Source: Endozoicomonas gorgoniicola (GTDB lineage: Bacteria; Pseudomonadota; Gammaproteobacteria; Pseudomonadales; Endozoicomonadaceae). Taken from it: a stretch of 64,000 nucleotides of DNA. The stretch lies in assembly GCF_025562715.2 (NCBI RefSeq), contig NZ_JAPFCC010000001.1, positions 3,883,501 through 3,947,500 of the forward strand, read 5' to 3'. The notes below the pieces were generated by a model. It searched no databases and had not been told where the DNA came from. It saw only the letters and a program-made list of their open reading frames with translations. A program made the translations under genes and the position numbers. The first letter of the stretch is position 1; each line of letters begins with the position of its first letter. Below are positions 28,159 through 35,757 of the stretch, one piece after another.

Positions 28159-28284
28159 TAACGTTAACGTTGGACATGACGTTCACAATCAATCACAGAG
28201 GGAGTAAGCAGGAAAGATACTCCGGTAAAGTTTATTATGCCACTCCCCTAAGACCCCTGTAACGGCGATGTTTTGGTTTAGGAG

Positions 28285-29535
28285 TCATGAGAATTTATAG
28301 AAAAATATCAATGCTGCTGTAATGGCAGGTAGCCAGGCCGAAAATCGAATCAGCTGAATGTATACTCCAATCCTGAACATTTGCTTTGCAAGGCTTTCAC
28401 GGACTTTTGTGATTTCTTTGTTTAGTGAATCAGCTTGAGTTTGAGTGTGGAAGCTTTTGAGTACCATCCGCACACTGTCACATACCATTGAGAACTGAAT
28501 TTTCTGGTTACTTGTCAGTAATGATAAAAAGATACTAAGAAGCAAAGCGCCAAATGTCAGAATCGCTGCTGAAAGCAAGTCTTCTTGGTTGATCAATGGT
28601 CCAACTGCTGCCAGCGATACAGGGATAGTCAGTACTTTGCCGGATATGTCGTTTAACACGCCTCCTAGTTTCTTAGATAATTCAACCTGTTTGTCTGCAA
28701 GCTCCTGAGTGACCCTGCTGAATGAGAAGTCAGATATGTATATTTCAAAGTTCTTCTCATAGCAGTCGATCACTTCTTCCCATGCCTGTACCAGATCACA
28801 GATATTTTTATTGCGGCCTGGTCGTCTGCTCAACACTTCAGCAATACTGAATCGAAAGATATTCTTCCGTTCTTCAGCATGAGCTTTGATACTGCCTTCT
28901 CTATTCAGGATGTCTTCTAACAGTTCGAGATCCAGAAGAGGGTGGTCAAGAACTTGTGAATTAAATTCTGTAGTCAGGTCAAAAGGTTCGTAGGCATTGT
29001 CGTTTTTTCCACGTACAACGAAACCCATCTGGAGATGACCGCTGGGATGATCAGAACCTTGAAAGTGAGCCAGATCCCTCAGCATCTGGATGAGCTTACT
29101 GACGTTATTGAGTTTTTGTACTTCTCCAGGTGGGTTTGCCTCACCTGACAGGTAGTCCAGGTCAACAATGTAGGCGTTAGAGGCAGGCTCACCAGATTTC
29201 AGGCTGTAGGCGTCATCAGCATATTCTCTGGCACTTGCATAGAAATGCGCTTCGCCTGAAGGTAAGTCAAACTCAAGCTCTATTTTTGTACCGGGTTCAA
29301 GGTCAGGCAGCTCGCTATAGCCTTCAATATATTCAATGCCATCGACGGCTATGAACCGGACTTCACCAGAAGTGTTTGCAGGGCCAGGATTGCTTAAGAA
29401 TGCGCCCAAAAGTTTGCAAAGCTCAGCATCAGCCCTAAGCTCACAGGAAAAACTATTGTTTTTCAGCTCAGGCTTATTCAGTTTCCGGTAAAGCGTGACT
29501 GTGCTGTTGAATATCCCTGATGGCTCTTGTGTCAT
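28285..29535 (-). CDS. Predicted membrane protein paired with NdpA-like gene
   Basis: The family is not recognised. The 416-residue protein has a long soluble N-terminal part (about 1-300) with a strand-rich beginning, two adjacent hydrophobic segments at about 301-341 (VLTIPVSLAAVGPL and AAILTFGALLLSIFLSLL), a basic/amphipathic stretch, and a last hydrophobic helix at about 393-413. The start codon lies inside the upstream NdpA-like gene (62-bp overlap), so the two are almost certainly co-translated. A sensor or membrane-effector role is conceivable but is only inference. Confidence 0.7.
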   Translation of the reverse strand: MTQEPSGIFNSTVTLYRKLNKPELKNNSFSCELRADAELCKLLGAFLSNPGPANTSGEVRFIAVDGIEYIEGYSELPDLEPGTKIELEFDLPSGEAHFYASAREYADDAYSLKSGEPASNAYIVDLDYLSGEANPPGEVQKLNNVSKLIQMLRDLAHFQGSDHPSGHLQMGFVVRGKNDNAYEPFDLTTEFNSQVLDHPLLDLELLEDILNREGSIKAHAEERKNIFRFSIAEVLSRRPGRNKNICDLVQAWEEVIDCYEKNFEIYISDFSFSRVTQELADKQVELSKKLGGVLNDISGKVLTIPVSLAAVGPLINQEDLLSAAILTFGALLLSIFLSLLTSNQKIQFSMVCDSVRMVLKSFHTQTQADSLNKEITKVRESLAKQMFRIGVYIQLIRFSAWLPAITAALIFFYKFS

Positions 29536-30619
29536 TGCTGCGCGTCTCGAACTCTTTTACAAGCTGTTCTATCTCGGAATGTTGTTCTTTCAAAGTAAAG
29601 GTGAGCTTGTTGTTTTTTTCGTCATAATACACTCTCGCCCTTGGGGTTGTCCCGAATAAAGTGCGGTCAAAATTAAGATCAAAGCCGTTTTCTTTTGTTA
29701 CTTTGACTTTTTTGTATCTTTTAATGATCTCATTATTCACATTAAATTGGGCTGGAACCTGATGATCTTCATCATTCATCATTCCAATGTATTTTTCGAA
29801 CAGTTCGTCAGCATCTTCAGGTGGAAATAGCTTTGATACCACGTGGCCAATGTTTTCCAGTGTTACAGGGCCATTATTAATGTTCTCATCAAGGTATCGT
29901 GCAACACTTTCCCTAGCTTCTAACGCATCTTTTTGAAGGGTTGGCGTTTTTCTGAAAAATTCATGCGTACCCTTTATAACGGCGTCAGTGGCCTTCTTGG
30001 CGTTGCTGCCTTTTTTGCAGCCAAGCCCTTCTAAAAAGTAATCTGATGCGTCCTTGCCGGTCTTCTGACTGACAAATTTCAGGTAACCTGCATTGTCTTT
30101 TGTATCGGGGGATGATATGTAGTCTGAAAAAAGTGACTGGTTTATTTTGCAAGCCTGATGAAGTTTGCTCAGATCAATCTCCATCTGTTCTGTTGGCTCT
30201 AGGTCGTCGTTGATCATAACGCCAGGTCGTTCTTTGATCATGGCAACCATGAGGTAATTTTTATTTTGAGACTTGTAATCTGCAACCAGCAAGTAACCAC
30301 CTGTTGAGAATGTCTCACTGGCAGCTTTGTCGGTTAGAGATGTCAGCGCACATAAGGCAATGGCCTTGAAGTTATCCTCATGTCTGGAAGAGTGGATATA
30401 TGTCTGAAAATCTTTGGGGAAAATCTTGGTGGGTGATTCTTCAAATGTGCCGTAAGTAGCAGTGTTTTCACGTTTCCCAAATAGCTTGAAGATGTCATCA
30501 ACAACCTTTATCACGATAGGAGAGTCCGTAGGTAATAATTTTTTACCCTCCTTGTATGTGGCTCCCCTTGTGTTCCGTTCTTTGATGATTCGGTGAATAA
30601 TGACTTGATTGATGACCAT
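29474..30619 (-). CDS. NdpA/YejK-like nucleoid-associated protein
   Basis: The product resembles the 37-kDa nucleoid-associated family (YejK/NdpA): TDKAASETFSTGGYLLVADY, MVAMIKERPGVMINDDLEPTEQMEIDLSKLHQACKIN, YLKFVSQKTGKDASDYFLEGLGCK. ATG 30619 is chosen because AAGGAAGG lies 7 bases before it and the family starts there (MVINQVIIHRIIKE); the upstream ATG at 30649 has no such site. The 381 residues are slightly longer than the usual ~335. Family members bind DNA, but this copy sits in a mobile region and overlaps a membrane-protein gene, unlike the housekeeping yejK context. Confidence 0.8.
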   Translation of the reverse strand: MVINQVIIHRIIKERNTRGATYKEGKKLLPTDSPIVIKVVDDIFKLFGKRENTATYGTFEESPTKIFPKDFQTYIHSSRHEDNFKAIALCALTSLTDKAASETFSTGGYLLVADYKSQNKNYLMVAMIKERPGVMINDDLEPTEQMEIDLSKLHQACKINQSLFSDYISSPDTKDNAGYLKFVSQKTGKDASDYFLEGLGCKKGSNAKKATDAVIKGTHEFFRKTPTLQKDALEARESVARYLDENINNGPVTLENIGHVVSKLFPPEDADELFEKYIGMMNDEDHQVPAQFNVNNEIIKRYKKVKVTKENGFDLNFDRTLFGTTPRARVYYDEKNNKLTFTLKEQHSEIEQLVKEFETRSNDTRAIRDIQQHSHALPETE

Positions 30620-30739
30620 TTCACAGCCTTCCTTGAATAGAGCATTCATGGTATGTTTTAAGACTGCATCTGGTATTGACCTGAAGCACTAAAACCCTTT
30701 AGAACCGATCCCCCGCCATAGCCTTTAACCTCAAAGGCT

Positions 30740-31012
30740 ATGAAACAGAAAATCTACCTCGCACTTAATTCAGAACAGGAACAAGACCGTGTAGCCGTAG
30801 ATCTTGCGCTGAACTTCCAGCTGACTGAATCAGGTCAGGCTCCCGAGTGGCTGCCGCTGATACCAGCCGGTCAGTTCTCCGGTCAGGACGGGCGCACCTG
30901 GCATAACTCCACCCCTGAAGCCGTTCTGGCAAGAACTCGCAATGTCGGTCGTGATGTTCCCTGGGACATCGAACACCAGCCTCTGACTTTTACCACATCC
31001 GGGCGAAGTTAA
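30740..31012 (+). pseudogene. Mu-like prophage protease/scaffold gpI, truncated
   Basis: Residues such as WLPLIPAGQFSGQDGRTWHNSTPEAVLA and DVPWDIEHQ match the N-terminus of Mu-type protein I, the head-maturation protease and scaffold. Only about 85 of the usual ~350 residues are left; the frame ends at TAA 31010-31012 and joins directly to the tail of another head gene. Most of I and the major head protein T are missing, so this is a deletion remnant. Confidence 0.7.
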
Positions 31013-31134
31013 AAACCGGCTTCTACCGCTGTGGCAAGTTCTGGCCCCACGAAGGCAGAAAGATCAAGGCCGAGCTGTTAAGCGATGACCAGATCAGCCA
31101 GCTCAAGGCTGAGACAAACCTCATTATTGAATAG
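31003..31134 (+). pseudogene. 3' remnant of a Mu gp35/HI1506-like gene
   Basis: In the frame ending TAG 31132-31134 the sequence reads LKTGFYRCGKFWPHEGRKIKAELLSDDQISQLKAETNLIIE, similar in pattern to the small gp35/HI1506 proteins encoded between the major head gene and the DUF1320 gene in Mu-like phages. It has no start codon and is out of frame with the gpI fragment, which marks the deletion junction near 31003. Confidence 0.5.
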
Positions 31135-31147
31135 GCAGTGAGCGACT

Positions 31148-31573
31148 ATGGCAGCCTACATCACCCAGCAGGATCTGATAGAGCGCACCGGCAGCAAAGA
31201 CGAGCTGATTATCCTGTCAGACCGGGACGGCACCGGCGAGGTCAATACCGCCGTCGTGGATCGTGCCATTGCCGACGCTACGGACGAGATCAAAATGCAC
31301 CTGTCCAGCCGTTACCTGATGCCGTTGCCAAAAGTGCCGGAAACCATTAAACGACTGGCGGTCAGCCTGACTGTGTACTGGCTCAGCGAGACTGAGGTTA
31401 CTATGTCCGACCTGGTGAAAGGGCGCTACCAGAATGCGGTTAAAACCCTTAAGGCGCTGGCTGATGGTTCCATGCGTCTTGGCTTGCCCGAAGCCAGTAC
31501 GCCGGATGAAAACACGGCGGGCGACGTGCAGCTGGTCAGTGGGGTGAACGGCTCCATACCCGCAAGACCCTGA
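31148..31573 (+). CDS. Mu-like phage gp36-type protein (DUF1320)
   Basis: A 141-residue head-tail connection protein of Mu-like phages: MAAYITQQDLIERTGSKDELI, VVDRAIADATDEIKMHLSSRY and LAVSLTVYWLSE follow the DUF1320 pattern. It is full length and starts 13 bp after the gp35 remnant. It heads a short intact run with gpG-like and gp37-like genes. No phage integrase, transposase A/B or late genes are nearby, so it is a relic. Confidence 0.8.
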   Translation: MAAYITQQDLIERTGSKDELIILSDRDGTGEVNTAVVDRAIADATDEIKMHLSSRYLMPLPKVPETIKRLAVSLTVYWLSETEVTMSDLVKGRYQNAVKTLKALADGSMRLGLPEASTPDENTAGDVQLVSGVNGSIPARP

Positions 31574-31586
31574 GCGGCCTCCTGTA

Positions 31587-32036
31587 ATGGCGGGCGTTAC
31601 TCTTACCCAGAACATCAAAGGGTTGGAGGCGCTGGCCGAACGCCTGAACCAGCTGGCCTCAGCCGATTATAACGACCTGCTGGAGCAGATCGGCGGCATG
31701 GTGGAAAGCCAGACCCAGCGGCGTCTGTCCGAAGAGAAGGAAGCGCCGGAGGGTTCTCCCTGGGAGCCTTTGAGCGATGACAGGGCCACCCGCAAGTCAG
31801 AATGGTCGTCTGGCGGAATGCTGGAGTATCAGGGGCATCTGCTGGACTCCATCGCTTACCAGGTTAGTGGCGATGAGGTAAAGATTGGCACCGGGCTGAT
31901 TTATGGCGCAATCCACCAGTTAGGCGGGGAGCCTGTCGGCAAACCGATCCCTGCACGGCCTTATCTGGGTCTGTCGTCTGATAATGAAAACGAACTGAAC
32001 GAGGTCATCGAAGCATGGCTGAGCCAGCTCCTGTAA
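31587..32036 (+). CDS. Phage virion morphogenesis protein (Mu gpG-like)
   Basis: A 149-residue protein with the virion-morphogenesis family pattern: QRRLSEEKEAPEGSPWEPLSDDRATRKS, GGMLEYQGHLLDSIAYQVSGDEVKIGTGLIYGAIHQLGGE and the closing IPARPYLGLS. In Mu-like phages this protein acts in joining heads and tails. The stop overlaps the start of the next gene by 22 bp, a compact phage-like layout. Confidence 0.85.
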   Translation: MAGVTLTQNIKGLEALAERLNQLASADYNDLLEQIGGMVESQTQRRLSEEKEAPEGSPWEPLSDDRATRKSEWSSGGMLEYQGHLLDSIAYQVSGDEVKIGTGLIYGAIHQLGGEPVGKPIPARPYLGLSSDNENELNEVIEAWLSQLL

Positions 32037-32491
32037 CCCTGCTGAGCTTTTTAGAGGCGGTTATTGCAGGTGTTAAAAAGCGTTTACCCACCCTTAAAGC
32101 CTGCGACCTGCACTGTGGCCGCTTTGACGCTTCGGAGCTGAAGCAGCTGGGCAAAAAAGCACCTGCTATCTACCTGGCGGCACTGGCTGTACCGGGTAAT
32201 ATGGCACTGGGCGACGGTCGGCATCATGTGGAACTGCAACTGACGGCGTTTGTGGTGGCGAAGGATCTACCCGGATTACCCAGAGACCGGGCAGTGTTGA
32301 ACCTGGTGGAAAGCCTGATGCTGCTGATTCCTGACAGCCTGTGGGGCCTGCAGGGGCAGTGCAGCACTCCCCAACGGCTCGATGCCCACAACATCTGGAA
32401 TGAATCCGGGGTATTGCCCAAAGAGGTTTATGTGGGCATTGAGCCTGACACCGGAACCGGTAACGAGCATGAATATGAACGGATCGTTTGA
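32015..32491 (+). CDS. Mu-like phage gp37-type protein (DUF1834)
   Basis: The 158-residue product shows the DUF1834 pattern seen after gp36 in Mu-like phages: LEAVIAGVKKRLPTLKACDLHCGRFD, APAIYLAALAV, HHVELQLTAFVVAKDL. It probably belongs to the tail-completion set. It overlaps the gene before it (22 bp) and the one after it (ATG 32469). Confidence 0.75.
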   Translation: MAEPAPVTLLSFLEAVIAGVKKRLPTLKACDLHCGRFDASELKQLGKKAPAIYLAALAVPGNMALGDGRHHVELQLTAFVVAKDLPGLPRDRAVLNLVESLMLLIPDSLWGLQGQCSTPQRLDAHNIWNESGVLPKEVYVGIEPDTGTGNEHEYERIV

Positions 32492-32747
32492 GTTGGTGGA
32501 GCTGGCCCGCAAGCTGGCTAACCTGGCTCGCCCTGGCCGGGTACAGGCGGTGCGTTACGATCCGCCAGCGGTACGGGTGGAAATTGGCGATCTGGTTACG
32601 GCCTGGCTACCGCCACTGGTGGCCAGAGCAGGCAATAACCGCAGCTGGGATATGCCGGAAGTGAGCGAGCCAGCGGACCTGAAAGTAACAGCCACCGAAC
32701 CTAGTTTCTTTTCAGAATGGTTGAGTTTGCCAAAAAAGTGGGGCTGA
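32469..32747 (+). pseudogene. Phage baseplate assembly protein V (Mu gp45-like), truncated
   Basis: Starting at ATG 32469 the frame reads NGSFELVELARKLANLARPG, AVRVEIGDLVTAWLPPLVARAGNNRSWDMPEVSE, the N-terminal pattern of gpV/gp45 spike proteins. After about 75 residues (near 32695) the similarity stops and the frame runs into transposase sequence. The spike gene was therefore cut by an ISAzo13-type insertion, later reduced to a fragment. Confidence 0.7.
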
Positions 32748-33048
32748 AAGTACGTCTGGTTTACTACCCCCCCTACCACAGCAAGTACAATCCGATTGAA
32801 CGAGGCTGGTCTTATCTTGAGAACCATTGGAATGGCAGCCTTCTAAACACAGTAACGTCTGTTTTAGAGTGGACAAAGGCAATGGTATGGAAATGCATAA
32901 CCCGATAGTGAAGCTACTTGATCAACCGTATCAAAAAGGGGTGAGACTGAGTAAACAGGAATTAGCTGAAATACAGCCTCACATCATTCTCCACCCTGAG
33001 TTAAAGAAATGGGATGTGACAATTGTTCCGAAACCGGTAAATTATTGA
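32711..33048 (+). pseudogene. ISAzo13-family transposase, C-terminal fragment with a frameshift
   Basis: The frame from 32717 reads VEFAKKVGLKVRLVYYPPYHSKYNPIERGWSYLENHWNG, the conserved C-terminal part of ISAzo13/Rhodopirellula-type DDE transposases. Near 32870-32890 the family pattern moves to another frame: HNPIVKLLDQPYQKGVRLSKQELAEIQP...LKKWDVTIVP, stop at 33048. Only the last ~110 codons are present and no inverted repeats are seen. It is dead. Confidence 0.85.
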
Positions 33049-33695
33049 TTGCCGCTCCCCTTAACTGAAAGAAGGCATCAACCAATATTCCAATTCTGGT
33101 TCTGAATCCCAAAAAAGATAAAATAGTGGATTGGACTACTGCTCTGCTAAAATGCGCTGCATGTGATCAACAAAGAGTCTACGTACTGGCTGTGGATAAG
33201 GTTCATTTGCGTTTGGGAAGAGTTTGTGACATTCGAGCTTACGAGGTATCTGTCGTGTCAATCTCGACCAATGAGAGTCCAAAAAGTGTCAATCTTATTG
33301 GCAATATTGGTGCGTCAATCACCCTTTCAACAAAAGCAGCTACATGCCTTACCATCATTGACTTCTCGTGAGTGTCAATCTATTTCTCGTAATATGATAC
33401 GAAGCACTGGTGGCCTGATAACCCTTGGGATGCCGTGCCAACCTCCAAGTGTAAGCCTAAGAAATAGTACTCAATCAGAGTACTTCTTTTTGTTATCCAA
33501 TAACTACAGCATGAGTAAGAGAAGCCTACGATTCACTAGTACAGCCTGCAGAGAAGGCTATACAAGCTTTAATGCCGTCCCTATTAGAATATTTTGGTCG
33601 TATAAATAGAAACCTGCACAAAATCATGAGAAAGTGACGCCCTGTAAAGAAATCCCACAGGACTTGCAGAAGAGGATTTCAGGGGGGGTTAAGTA
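33049..33695. other. Gene-free stretch with duplicated hrpB tail
   Basis: 33049-33404 holds nothing I can recognise; its open frames look random. From 33405 the sequence repeats the end of hrpB and the ~240 bp between hrpB and the HNH gene, including the inverted repeat GTACTCAATCAGAGTAC that follows the hrpB stop codon in both copies. Confidence 0.6.
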
Positions 33696-34555
33696 ATGAG
33701 AGATCAAGAGTTTGTATCAGTTTTAAACTCATTTGGCGGGAGTTCATTTTCAACTTTCGAGTTTGCAAAAGAATACAGCTCCCAATATCCAGATAGCTGG
33801 GGTGAAATCATTGAGAAATATAATGAAGGTGGTAAGGGATCAGGAACCCATTTCAGTGCGTACAGTCGTATTGCCCACTTCCTGAACAAACGATTCCATA
33901 ATGAAGAGCTCGAGAAGCTTGACTACCGTAAAGCACCAGAAGGCTGGGGAAGTCCGGTTATTCGATACTGGAGTGAAAGCAAGCAAGAAGGAGTAGTTGA
34001 CGCTGAGATAGTTACTGAAGGTGCAAAAATGCAAGTTACAGTCAATATCTACGAAAGAAGTCGCGCGGCAAGAACAAGATGCATTGAGAAATGGGGGATA
34101 AAGTGCTGCGTGTGCGAATTTGACTTTGAAGCTGTTTACGGAAGTGCTGGTGCAGGCTTCATTCATGTTCATCACATTACACCTATCTCAGAGATCGGGG
34201 AAGAGTATGTGCTTGATCCAGCCAAAGACCTGAGACCAGTCTGCCCAAACTGCCACGCAATGATTCATAGAGAAAAGCCTGCTCTGACACTAAAAGACCT
34301 TAAAGCCCTTATGCAATAAGAGAAGTTCTTTTAGATACAGCCGCAGTTATCCAGGCCAACATCTTGTTTTTTGCCTCTTCCGTTGGCCTGCAATTTTGAA
34401 CCCCTTCAATCTGGTCATAGTTTGTAATGCGCCCCTGCCTCACCCGAACACCAATAGTGAGAGGCTCTGGTGACTTCATATGATAAACGAAATAATTGCC
34501 ATCCTGGACGGTTCGAATATAGCTTCCGACACAATGCTCCATCCTCCTGCCTTCA
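33405..34555. repeat. Segmental direct repeat, copy B
   Basis: Partner of 26695-27880. Similarity begins at CACTGGTGGCC inside the hrpB 3' end and stops in the PcfJ-like gene at 34555. Here the PcfJ-like gene is whole, while in copy A hrpB is whole, so each copy keeps one natural flank. Confidence 0.9.
33696..34319 (+). CDS. HNH endonuclease, copy B
   Basis: A 207-residue near-twin of the gene at 26997. HNH residues are all present (CCVCEFDFEAVYG, HVHHITPIS, LRPVCPNCHAMIHR). It is 8 residues shorter between the domains, where EGVVDAEI replaces the longer acidic stretch of copy A. Most other differences are silent or conservative, so both copies may still make active protein. It is convergent with, and overlaps by 11 bp, the full-length PcfJ-like gene. 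Confidence 0.85.
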   Translation: MRDQEFVSVLNSFGGSSFSTFEFAKEYSSQYPDSWGEIIEKYNEGGKGSGTHFSAYSRIAHFLNKRFHNEELEKLDYRKAPEGWGSPVIRYWSESKQEGVVDAEIVTEGAKMQVTVNIYERSRAARTRCIEKWGIKCCVCEFDFEAVYGSAGAGFIHVHHITPISEIGEEYVLDPAKDLRPVCPNCHAMIHREKPALTLKDLKALMQ

Positions 34556-35544
34556 TCGAGCAGAGCCTGAGGAGTGAGTATTGGCTGGATATCCGCTGTG
34601 CCGGGATCTGGTGGATCAGGAAAGGGCAAGAAATCGCCGTCATCATCAGCGAGAGCCGTGACTCTGGCTAATCGTCCCTGATTGCGAACATTAAACGTCT
34701 CTATGGCACGTCTGTGGAGATTCTCAACGGCAGCAAAGCTCCGGGCACAGGCTAGTCTTTCCTCCACTTCCGGATCGTTCTGGGACATAGAACGGGTATC
34801 AATAACCCGTTGAATCAGCTCTTCGTACCGCCAATGGCATTCAATAGTATCAAGGGTTTTAGCAAGCGGCCTTCCGGCAATCCAGGGCAACCTTTGAATA
34901 AGGCGCATAAATGGCCGATCAATTTTCTGCTGGTGTTTAAATTGCTCAACAATCTCAGGCTGACGCCATAACTGTCTCACCAGCTCCGCCATTGAAGGGT
35001 TGTAGCTTTCAACCTGAATACGCCGAAGTGAACGCACCGACGATTTTGTCCCGGTTAGCCCGATGTTTTTTAAGATCTGGTGCTGTTTGAGGTTCAGTAA
35101 CCGCCGGAGCCTGCTATGGGATAAATTATGAGTATCTGCATATTCTCTTACCAACCATACCAGTGCAGGATTAGAATCAATCAGGTCTCTCATTTCCCGC
35201 CACTGAAAGGCCATTTGTAACAGTGAAAAATTCCATAGACGAAAGGGTTGCAGGGCAAGAAGTAAATTTTCCGGAATAGTGGATTGCCAATGGGTTATGG
35301 CCAGGCTGTCTGTCTTCGCCAGCAGATTCAGGCCAGGCTCAGAAAATACCTCCGGGCGGTGAACTTCATCGGCCAGCTGAGACCACCACTCAGAACCATT
35401 TTTCCAACTATTTACATACAACTTGCAGGGATAGCCAAGAGTGTCAGACCAGTCAATTTCCAGTCTTTGCCGCTGTTCACACCAGTGAATTTTTTGAGAA
35501 GGGTGATCTGCACTTACCTTTTGAAAGGTACTTGTTACTTCCAT
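34309..35544 (-). CDS. PcfJ-like domain protein
   Basis: The 411-residue protein has, in its last ~90 residues, the pattern of PcfJ-like proteins known from conjugative plasmids and phages: LLDEGRRMEHCVGSYIRTVQDGNYFVYHMKSPEPLTIGVRVRQGRI...QIEGVQNCRP. The N-terminal 300 residues are basic, helical and rich in Trp, Arg and Leu, with no recognised domain. No signal peptide or membrane segment is seen. The molecular role of the domain is not established. A truncated copy of its end lies at 27634-27880. Confidence 0.7.
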   Translation of the reverse strand: MEVTSTFQKVSADHPSQKIHWCEQRQRLEIDWSDTLGYPCKLYVNSWKNGSEWWSQLADEVHRPEVFSEPGLNLLAKTDSLAITHWQSTIPENLLLALQPFRLWNFSLLQMAFQWREMRDLIDSNPALVWLVREYADTHNLSHSRLRRLLNLKQHQILKNIGLTGTKSSVRSLRRIQVESYNPSMAELVRQLWRQPEIVEQFKHQQKIDRPFMRLIQRLPWIAGRPLAKTLDTIECHWRYEELIQRVIDTRSMSQNDPEVEERLACARSFAAVENLHRRAIETFNVRNQGRLARVTALADDDGDFLPFPDPPDPGTADIQPILTPQALLDEGRRMEHCVGSYIRTVQDGNYFVYHMKSPEPLTIGVRVRQGRITNYDQIEGVQNCRPTEEAKNKMLAWITAAVSKRTSLIA

Positions 35545-35757
35545 TCAAGAGGATCTCCATATATGCCTTCAGGATCAGTCAATATATCAAAGAGATGAAC
35601 TTCAGAGATAGCTTCAGATCAAAGACCAGACCCGTCTCAAAATAAGAGCAAGCCCAGCGAAGCCCGACAGTACGCGAGAAAAATGGCTATTAATAAAGCA
35701 AAACTGCAATCTTTAATCTTTAATGGGTGAGCAAATCAGTCATGTGAGAAGCTTTTT

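Noticed and set aside
27881..33048. The two ISAzo13 fragments as the ends of one element around the NdpA-like island
   Set aside because: The N-terminal piece is on the minus strand and the C-terminal piece on the plus strand, the middle of the transposase is missing, and no matching inverted repeats or target duplication could be seen.
33163..33609. 148-codon plus-strand ORF before HNH copy B
   Set aside because: Runs out of frame through the duplicated hrpB tail and noncoding spacer; no independent coding signal.
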